From a virus, in IMG/VR virus record IMGVR_UViG_3300021964_000036, positions 18,492 through 82,491 of that record: a stretch of DNA of 64,000 nt, one strand, 5' to 3'. The stretch's first letter is position 1, and each line of letters opens with the position of its first letter. This document shows, in pieces, positions 58,193-64,000 of this stretch. Position numbers and translations under genes: made by a program. The notes under the pieces are model-generated. The model was not told the origin of the DNA. It searched no databases and worked only from the letters and a program-made list of their open reading frames with translations.

Positions 58193-58219
58193 GATATATA
58201 TGGGGAATTAAAATTTCCC
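58193..58219 (+). promoter_or_regulatory. GATATATA element followed by hairpin abutting the start codon
   Basis: The octamer (58193-58200) begins 27 nt before ATG 58220. A stem GGGAATT/AATTTCCC (58203-58219) ends directly at the ATG and could affect start codon access. Confidence 0.65.
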
Positions 58220-58591
58220 ATGATAGAGATTTATAACAGAGATCCGTCGGACCCAAATTACAAAGAGAACATTGTTGAGATAACTCAACCGGTCGAGATT
58301 TGTGTTGGCCAACTTAAAATGCTTTTGTTAACAAACAAGGGTGAGGTTTTAGGGGATCCTAAATTTGGTTTGAATTTGGAGGATCTTGTTTTTAGCTTAG
58401 AACTTTCAGAGAAAACATTAAGGGATGAGATTGACAAGGGTTTACGATTTTATGTACCCTTATTTGCTCAGTTAGGTGGATATTTTGATTTGAAATTTTA
58501 TCAGGGAACTGAAAGGGATATTTGTTTGCTTGACTTCTATATTCCTTCGTCAGGGAATGAAAGCCCAACAATATCATTGAAAGTAAGTTAA
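58220..58591 (+). CDS. 25: Baseplate wedge protein, gp25-like
   Basis: A 123-residue protein of the gp25/GPW family, the small wedge protein that starts the sheath assembly. It shows the family layout: VEITQPVEICVGQLKMLLLTNKGEVLGDPKFGLNLEDLVF, followed by a helix LSEKTLRDEIDKGLRFYVPLFAQL and a final beta-hairpin. Length is close to T4 gp25 (132). The following gene is the gp6-like wedge subunit, 4 nt downstream, matching the usual gene order. Confidence 0.88.
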   Translation: MIEIYNRDPSDPNYKENIVEITQPVEICVGQLKMLLLTNKGEVLGDPKFGLNLEDLVFSLELSEKTLRDEIDKGLRFYVPLFAQLGGYFDLKFYQGTERDICLLDFYIPSSGNESPTISLKVS

Positions 58592-58595
58592 CAAG

Positions 58596-60371
58596 ATGGC
58601 TAATAATATTTTTAGGAAGAATAACATTCTAATAAAGGGTCTTTTGTCAGATTCTTTTGAATTCCTGCAAAGGACATACAACCAAACAAGAAATGTCTTT
58701 ACAGTTTCTTCTGCTTGGGGTCAAATACTTTTTGTATTAGAAAACTTATCACAGCTTATCCTCTATTTTATCGAGGATTCCATTACAGAGCTAAACATGC
58801 AAGAAGCAACCAGAAGCTACTCAATTAAAAGTTTAGCTAGAATTGCTGGATACGATCCAGCTAGAGGTATGTCTGCTCAGGGAGAAGCATCAGTAGCATG
58901 GAACCTTAGGGAAGACGATGCTGGCGGAGGAGCAGTTATTTTGAGTAACAACCCAAAATTACAAAGTATTCAAAATGGATTACCATATACTCTTATATTA
59001 AATTCCCCATCTATAAAGATTCCGCTGGCCAGGGGAAGATCATTTAACTTTAAGATAGTTCAGGGTTCGTTTTCGTCCACCTCGTTTACCGGAACTGGAA
59101 GGTCCTTACAAAGTTTTAATCTACCGTCAAAAGCTGGTGCTTATATCGATCAATTTTATGTAAATGTATACATAAATGGGTCTCCATGGGAAAGATATGA
59201 ATCTCTTTATGACATTCCTTATGAGGCTGAAGGTTATTTAGTAAAGACAGGTATTGGCGAGGGGATTGACATATACTTTGGTAATTCAAACTTCGGAAAA
59301 ATCCCTCAAGCAGGAAGTATAATAACTGTTGAGTATCTACAAACCTCCGGTTTTAGCGGAAATCTTCAGTCGAGATCTGATTCAACTTTAACCTATAAAT
59401 TCTTAGATAGCGGGACTGACCTTTTCGGCAATGATGTTAACTTAAATAACTATCTGAGTGTCACTGGGGTTTTGGATCCTAGTTTTGGTGCTGATCCAGA
59501 GCCAGTAGAACTTACTAGATTAGTTGCACCTAAAACAAGTAGGTCGTATGTCTTTGCAAATGCGGAAAATTACGAGATCTACTTGCAAAAGCTAAATATA
59601 TTTTCTCAAATTCAGGCATTCTCAACTTTCGACGATGAATACCTGGATGACGATAACGTTGTTTATATTTTCTTGGTACCCGATGTAACCATATCGATGA
59701 CATCGAACCAAGATTACTTTAACATCTCCCAGAGCCAATTTTTATTAACACAGTCTCAAAAGATTTCTTTGCTTGATTTAATAGAAGATTCTGGTAGAAT
59801 GATCGCAACAACTGTTGTTAAGATACTGGATGCTGAAATTAAAAGATATGTTGGTAACGTTTCAATGTCAATATTCGAAGGCTACGATCCAGAGGTTTTA
59901 AAAGACATTGTTAGAGAAAGGATCTCGGATTATATGCTAAATCTAAAAAGGCGGGATAGAATTCCAAAATCCGATATTATAGCTATTATAGAAGGAATAG
60001 ATGGTGTTGATTCGGTGGCATTCTCATTCGTAGGGGAGGCCAACGAGAGATACCACGAAACTGTCGACAACCTTTCAAATGCTTCTTCTGCACAACTAGA
60101 TCGTCAAATAGGACTTGATGATTTTGGTGACGTAATTATAGGAAGGGGCGAGTTAATACTTATGAGAGGTGGATGGACTGATAGATATGGTAACATTTAT
60201 GAGGAAGGCATCGTTCAAGGTAAGCCCTCTGCTTTAAATATTTCAATCACTAGCATTAACCCAAGAAATTTCTTGAATGAGCTTAATGCTAAAGCCAAAG
60301 AGAATATTGTAAACAGGGACAGAAATTCTGTTAGTTCTTCAATGTCAAATTCAACAACTTCAATGCGATGA
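58596..60371 (+). CDS. 6: Baseplate wedge subunit, gp6/gpJ-like
   Basis: A 591-residue protein of the baseplate J family. Indicators: the N-terminal FEFLQRTYNQTRNVFTVSSAWGQILFVLENLSQLILYFIED helices, EATRSYSIKSLARIAGYDPARGMSAQGEA (about 67-95), and the beta region following. Then SLLDLIEDSGRMIATTVVKILDAEIKRYVGNVSMSIFEGYDPEVLKDIVRERISDYML, with the typical SDIIAIIEGIDGVDSVAFSFVG near residue 463. T4 gp6 is 660 residues. It lies between gp25-like and the gp7-type large protein. Confidence 0.85.
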   Translation: MANNIFRKNNILIKGLLSDSFEFLQRTYNQTRNVFTVSSAWGQILFVLENLSQLILYFIEDSITELNMQEATRSYSIKSLARIAGYDPARGMSAQGEASVAWNLREDDAGGGAVILSNNPKLQSIQNGLPYTLILNSPSIKIPLARGRSFNFKIVQGSFSSTSFTGTGRSLQSFNLPSKAGAYIDQFYVNVYINGSPWERYESLYDIPYEAEGYLVKTGIGEGIDIYFGNSNFGKIPQAGSIITVEYLQTSGFSGNLQSRSDSTLTYKFLDSGTDLFGNDVNLNNYLSVTGVLDPSFGADPEPVELTRLVAPKTSRSYVFANAENYEIYLQKLNIFSQIQAFSTFDDEYLDDDNVVYIFLVPDVTISMTSNQDYFNISQSQFLLTQSQKISLLDLIEDSGRMIATTVVKILDAEIKRYVGNVSMSIFEGYDPEVLKDIVRERISDYMLNLKRRDRIPKSDIIAIIEGIDGVDSVAFSFVGEANERYHETVDNLSNASSAQLDRQIGLDDFGDVIIGRGELILMRGGWTDRYGNIYEEGIVQGKPSALNISITSINPRNFLNELNAKAKENIVNRDRNSVSSSMSNSTTSMR

Positions 60372-60898
60372 GAAGAAGAAATTACACGCCATATTTACCC
60401 CCAGTAGAACAAGCTTACACAGTTAACGGCATTAAATTCAGAACCTACACCAGTGATTTTGAGACTGAAGATGACCTTTACAAATCAAAAGATGAAGCAG
60501 AGGAAAGAGCATATAATATAGGTTGTGCTGGATACCGAAAAGTTATAACGGATGCACTGGGAAGTCAGCTTTATGGCCCTTGTTCGGACTTGAATACATA
60601 TACAAATATTACAAAGAGTATTAAACCAAATTCGATGTCTAGAAAATATTATCAATTTGATCCTACTGAGAATATTTACGATGTTAGGGACTCGATAAAC
60701 GATACAGCAAAAAGTGGGTTTGATTATAAGAACCAAATTTTTGAAAAGACTCTTTCAAACGTGATGTTCAGGGATCCTCAAAAAACCGCAATTCTTGCTA
60801 ATATGCAGAGGGTAGTTTTTGCTTTAATCGAATCTGTGAAGCAGATAAAGAATTTCTTTAACTATACGGTTCCATTTAATAATAAAAGGGTATTCTAA
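60368..60898 (+). CDS. Small baseplate-associated protein
   Basis: A 176-residue protein overlapping the gp6-like gene by 4 nt (ATGA). It begins MRRRNYTPYLPPVEQAYTVNGIKFRTYTSDFETEDDLYKSK. It continues AYNIGCAGYRKVI and ends in a helical stretch (KTAILANMQRVVFALIESVKQIKNFF). The C-terminal helix could pack against wedge proteins. No known family recognised. Location between gp6- and gp7-type genes suggests a wedge accessory subunit. Confidence 0.68.
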   Translation: MRRRNYTPYLPPVEQAYTVNGIKFRTYTSDFETEDDLYKSKDEAEERAYNIGCAGYRKVITDALGSQLYGPCSDLNTYTNITKSIKPNSMSRKYYQFDPTENIYDVRDSINDTAKSGFDYKNQIFEKTLSNVMFRDPQKTAILANMQRVVFALIESVKQIKNFFNYTVPFNNKRVF

Positions 60899-60901
60899 AA
60901 A

Positions 60902-63900
60902 ATGGCTAACAGGCATTTAAAATTTTATAATAAACAAGGAAATCCTTTAAACTTTGAGTACATTGGAGCAAATGCTGAAGTTCCATTAACTTACACGTTT
61001 AATTACGAAACAGCATCAGGAAGTGTTGCCCCGATTGATGGAAAAATATCTTTCATAGATATTTCAAGTAATATTATTTACTTGAATGTTCTGGACATGA
61101 ACGGGTTTAATATCAGTAATTGGGCACAGAGTGTTAATCAAAATATACAAAAAGGTGCTAAGATAAAAATTAAGTTTAGCATCCAACCAGCCAATGTAGT
61201 TGTCGCTACAATATCTTCGACTTCTATTGCTTCCGGAATTGTAACTTTGAACCTTAGTGGATTTACTGGGCCTACTGCAATATCCAACAGTAATATAGTA
61301 TATTGTGAAACACTACCCCAAGATCTGCCAGGGGGTCATTTCAGTGGAAGTATGTTCTTCGAACCTGTTTCTTCGGGTCTGTATGAGAATGAACAAATAT
61401 TCGTTCTTCAGGAGTTCAAGGATTCTGTAAGTGGATCTAATTTTGTTGGGTTCCCGCATACTACAGCTACTGGAGCAACTGCTTCCCCCCTATGGAGATC
61501 AAGGTGGGAAAATGACTCATATGGTGATGTAGATGTTTCCAACATCATATTTACTTATAAGATAACTGAAAATGATCCGGATCTTTCGGGAGATCCTACG
61601 ATCACTAATTATCAGAATATTGCATTTGAGGTCATAAAAAACCCCTTGGATTCATATTCCAATGGGTATGTTTCCACCCCAGAGGTTTCAACTCCATCAA
61701 GAGCTTTACAGGTAAATGTTGCTATTAATGCTCCAGATCAAGGAGCAGAGGTTTATCAGAGGAAGCTGATCCTAGAAGACATAACTTCTGGTACCCCAGA
61801 AAAAGTTGCTGAAATTGAATTCTATGGACAAATAGTGGGGTCCGATGAAAGGCTTGATGTCTTAACTAGAAATCTTGGACGTGCTTTTGTTGGGGAGGAT
61901 TCTACAATACTTCGAAATCATGATCCTAATGAACCACTTCCCGACTATATTGAAATTAATGAGAAGAGGAAGGAGCTTATGGTTGCTGGGGAGGAGATTT
62001 TCCCTTACATAGGAAGTTATAAAGGTCTTATTGGTGCTCTTAAGTTTTTTGGCTATCAGGACTTAAGAATTAAAGAATACTGGCTCAATCTAAATTACCA
62101 AAGAGTAAACCTTACCCCACTTCAGGAGAATCAGATATTCTTAGATAATTACAATAATACTAAGACTCCAAACCAAACGGTTTTAATAGCGGATGTCTTA
62201 GATAATGAAAACACTGGAAAGTATAGGCTAGAGCAAACATATGGACCCAATTCTGATGGTGAATATGTGCTTGATGTTTCTTCTGAGAACACTCTAGTTC
62301 CTTCAAGAACTTACAAAAAAACATCACTCTTCGGTCTTTATTACGATATAAATACAACCTCCTCTACTGTTGATCCGTATGGATATCCAGTAACTCCGGA
62401 AGCTTTTTCTTTTACCCAGGAGGAGGTACTTGTTAAACTTTTTGCCCTTAAGCAAAGATTGAAGGAAAGCTATCTTCCGCTAAACGCAAGAATTGTAGAC
62501 ATTACTGGTGAGGGGGTATATTATAATGTTTATAACACAAAAGCTTGGACAGATACACTTGAAAGAGACGAGATAGATTCTGGAAATAATATTAAGTTTA
62601 TTTCCAACCCAGATTTTGGGTTTATAGAAGATCTTAGAGCATTTGGTATAAGAACTGACGCTAAGTCTATCCAAGCCCCTATGAACTACAATAATGTGGT
62701 TGACATAGATGTGCAAGTTATAGGACCTTCCGGAGATGCTTTTAGGTTCTCCACAACAAATACGTTAAACCCAACCATCTCGATACAAAGAGGTAAGGAA
62801 TACAATTTCAATCTGATTACAAGTGGATTTGATCTTTACTTTACTACGGATGCTTCTTTAGCTCAGGTAGATCCTGTTGGAGTTTCAAATAATGGTGCAA
62901 CAGGTGGTGTTGTTAGTATAGATGTTAATCCTAATGCAACAGGACCATATTACTACTATTCTTCTATCAACCCTTCTAAGATGAATGGATCGGTGATAAT
63001 TACGGATTCTCCGGTTTCTGATTTTGGTAATGTAGTTAAGCCCCTTCATAATAACCAAAGGTATACCGCAAGTCAAAATGCAAGCCTTTTAACTGCTATT
63101 TCTAATTTCTACACCAAGAAAATGAATGGTGAGATTAAGAATCTTGGCGATAATATTTCGACGTCATTACCGGTTGAAGATTGTGGCGTTGATATAGGAA
63201 TGCCTGTGGTTCTTGAATTGCTTCCTGACACTTGGGATTGGGATGAAATGGGCATGTCTTGGGATTCCTTAGAGCTTCCTGCTTTTACTTTGAGTGATAG
63301 TAGGTCACTTACTTGGAGAACAATAGATTTCTCAGCTTATAACGAGATAGAATGGGTAATAAACAAGTCCCAAAACCAGGTTGGTTCTGGTTATAATTTT
63401 TCATATAGGGGCTATGCAGTTGATTTTTATAAGTTAGCTCACTTTTTACCATATACCGGCGAGTATGATGTTACCTGTTATCTCTATGATGCTTTTAACT
63501 TTAAGAATAGGAAGATCGTTAAATCCTCAATCACAGTTTCCCCTAGGACAACATTGTTGGATGGGTGGACAAGGTATAGAGAGAATGAAAAATATTCTTG
63601 GGATTTAACCATAAGAGATTGGAATAGCTATGATTCTATCTGGGAATATCCAGCGGAAGGCAAAACTGAGAGCGAACTTAAAAGGGAGATTCCGGAACAG
63701 ATTTTAGATTTTGCTGTTTATGGCAACAATGCAATAGATGGTCAGATATTTAAGGTTGGTAGAGATGTACCTTCAGTTGGTGCGTCTGGTGATATCAAGA
63801 TAACTCAAACCATATTAGATGTTTCTAAAGTTTATTCCCTTCTCATCTCTGGAAGCCAATATGGATTTGCTAACGTATTTACAACCCAGCCGCACAACTT

Positions 63901-64000
63901 TATTGATGGCTCTGATGTTTTCATTACTGGCAGTATAGATGATCTCAACAAGTCGTGGAAAATAACTATACCTCCAGGATCAACTGGGTATTCTTTCCAA
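60902..64000 (+). CDS. Large baseplate wedge protein, gp7-like (partial at right edge)
   Basis: An open frame from ATG 60902, 3 nt after the preceding stop, continuing without a stop through the end of the window (1033 codons so far). It is beta-rich, with repeated Ig-like or barrel-type strands. One helical segment EIFPYIGSYKGLIGALKFFGYQDLRIKEYWL lies near residue 365. Its position directly after gp6 and a small gene, and its size (T4 gp7 is 1032), support a gp7-type wedge. The sequence match to gp7 itself is not certain, and the 3' end is outside the window. Confidence 0.65.
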   Translation, partial: MANRHLKFYNKQGNPLNFEYIGANAEVPLTYTFNYETASGSVAPIDGKISFIDISSNIIYLNVLDMNGFNISNWAQSVNQNIQKGAKIKIKFSIQPANVVVATISSTSIASGIVTLNLSGFTGPTAISNSNIVYCETLPQDLPGGHFSGSMFFEPVSSGLYENEQIFVLQEFKDSVSGSNFVGFPHTTATGATASPLWRSRWENDSYGDVDVSNIIFTYKITENDPDLSGDPTITNYQNIAFEVIKNPLDSYSNGYVSTPEVSTPSRALQVNVAINAPDQGAEVYQRKLILEDITSGTPEKVAEIEFYGQIVGSDERLDVLTRNLGRAFVGEDSTILRNHDPNEPLPDYIEINEKRKELMVAGEEIFPYIGSYKGLIGALKFFGYQDLRIKEYWLNLNYQRVNLTPLQENQIFLDNYNNTKTPNQTVLIADVLDNENTGKYRLEQTYGPNSDGEYVLDVSSENTLVPSRTYKKTSLFGLYYDINTTSSTVDPYGYPVTPEAFSFTQEEVLVKLFALKQRLKESYLPLNARIVDITGEGVYYNVYNTKAWTDTLERDEIDSGNNIKFISNPDFGFIEDLRAFGIRTDAKSIQAPMNYNNVVDIDVQVIGPSGDAFRFSTTNTLNPTISIQRGKEYNFNLITSGFDLYFTTDASLAQVDPVGVSNNGATGGVVSIDVNPNATGPYYYYSSINPSKMNGSVIITDSPVSDFGNVVKPLHNNQRYTASQNASLLTAISNFYTKKMNGEIKNLGDNISTSLPVEDCGVDIGMPVVLELLPDTWDWDEMGMSWDSLELPAFTLSDSRSLTWRTIDFSAYNEIEWVINKSQNQVGSGYNFSYRGYAVDFYKLAHFLPYTGEYDVTCYLYDAFNFKNRKIVKSSITVSPRTTLLDGWTRYRENEKYSWDLTIRDWNSYDSIWEYPAEGKTESELKREIPEQILDFAVYGNNAIDGQIFKVGRDVPSVGASGDIKITQTILDVSKVYSLLISGSQYGFANVFTTQPHNFIDGSDVFITGSIDDLNKSWKITIPPGSTGYSFQ

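Overview
The window is one contiguous piece of a large, AT-rich, T4-like contractile-tailed phage genome (myovirus). It is almost fully coding, nearly all on the + strand, with a single minus-strand gene. The host is probably a member of the Bacteroidota. Start codons lack Shine-Dalgarno sequences at the usual spacing and follow A-rich leaders instead. Several metabolic genes are preceded by a TAnnTTTG element, the Bacteroidota housekeeping -7 box. No tRNA, rRNA, CRISPR array or insertion sequence was seen. I cannot name the phage.

Layout: (1) 1-6312 holds the end of a Pro/Ala-rich protein, dCMP deaminase, an ECF-type sigma factor, a RecB-like nuclease, small membrane proteins and two paralogous acidic proteins. 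(2) 6406-14141 is a late block: a 930-residue repeat protein with a likely -1 frameshift extension, a short gp55-like late sigma factor, a gp4-like head-completion nuclease and two tandem full-length gp20-like portal paralogues. (3) 14153-23794 carries metabolism, replication and repair: a HldE-type kinase, ATP-dependent DNA ligase, gp44-like clamp loader, guanylate kinase, 5'-3' exonuclease, a UvdE-like protein, a zincless Fpg/Nei glycosylase and a DEDDy exonuclease. (4) 23860-42847 is head morphogenesis: a gp21-like protease fused to a repeat-rich scaffold, the gp23-like capsid protein, and many proteins starting with a short F-rich peptide ending in [ILV]NE, which resembles the T4 capsid-targeting sequence. 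Embedded here are two glycosyltransferase-like genes, a P-loop kinase and an asparagine synthetase. (5) 42967-64000 is the tail and baseplate block: candidate gp53, gp27, gp5 (no lysozyme domain), gp25, gp6 and gp7 equivalents. Inserted among them are a multi-S1 protein and an amidoligase fused to a pentapeptide-repeat helix.

Two promoter classes fit this layout. Host-like TAnnTTTG boxes precede dCMP deaminase, ligase and the glycosylase. An octamer GATATATA lies about 25-37 nt before the start codon of head, internal-protein and tail transcription units, and would suit the gp55-like sigma. Several of these octamers sit in hairpin loops, in one case inside a complete terminator.

The most notable observations are the GATATATA/gp55 late system, the set of predicted capsid-targeted cargo proteins (including a nucleotidyltransferase-fold protein), the portal duplication, the protease-scaffold fusion with a nested start, the A9 frameshift site, the UvdE-like protein that has lost its metal ligands, and the S1 and amidoligase genes inside the baseplate cluster. 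Family assignments were made by eye from motifs and remembered homologues; no searches were run.
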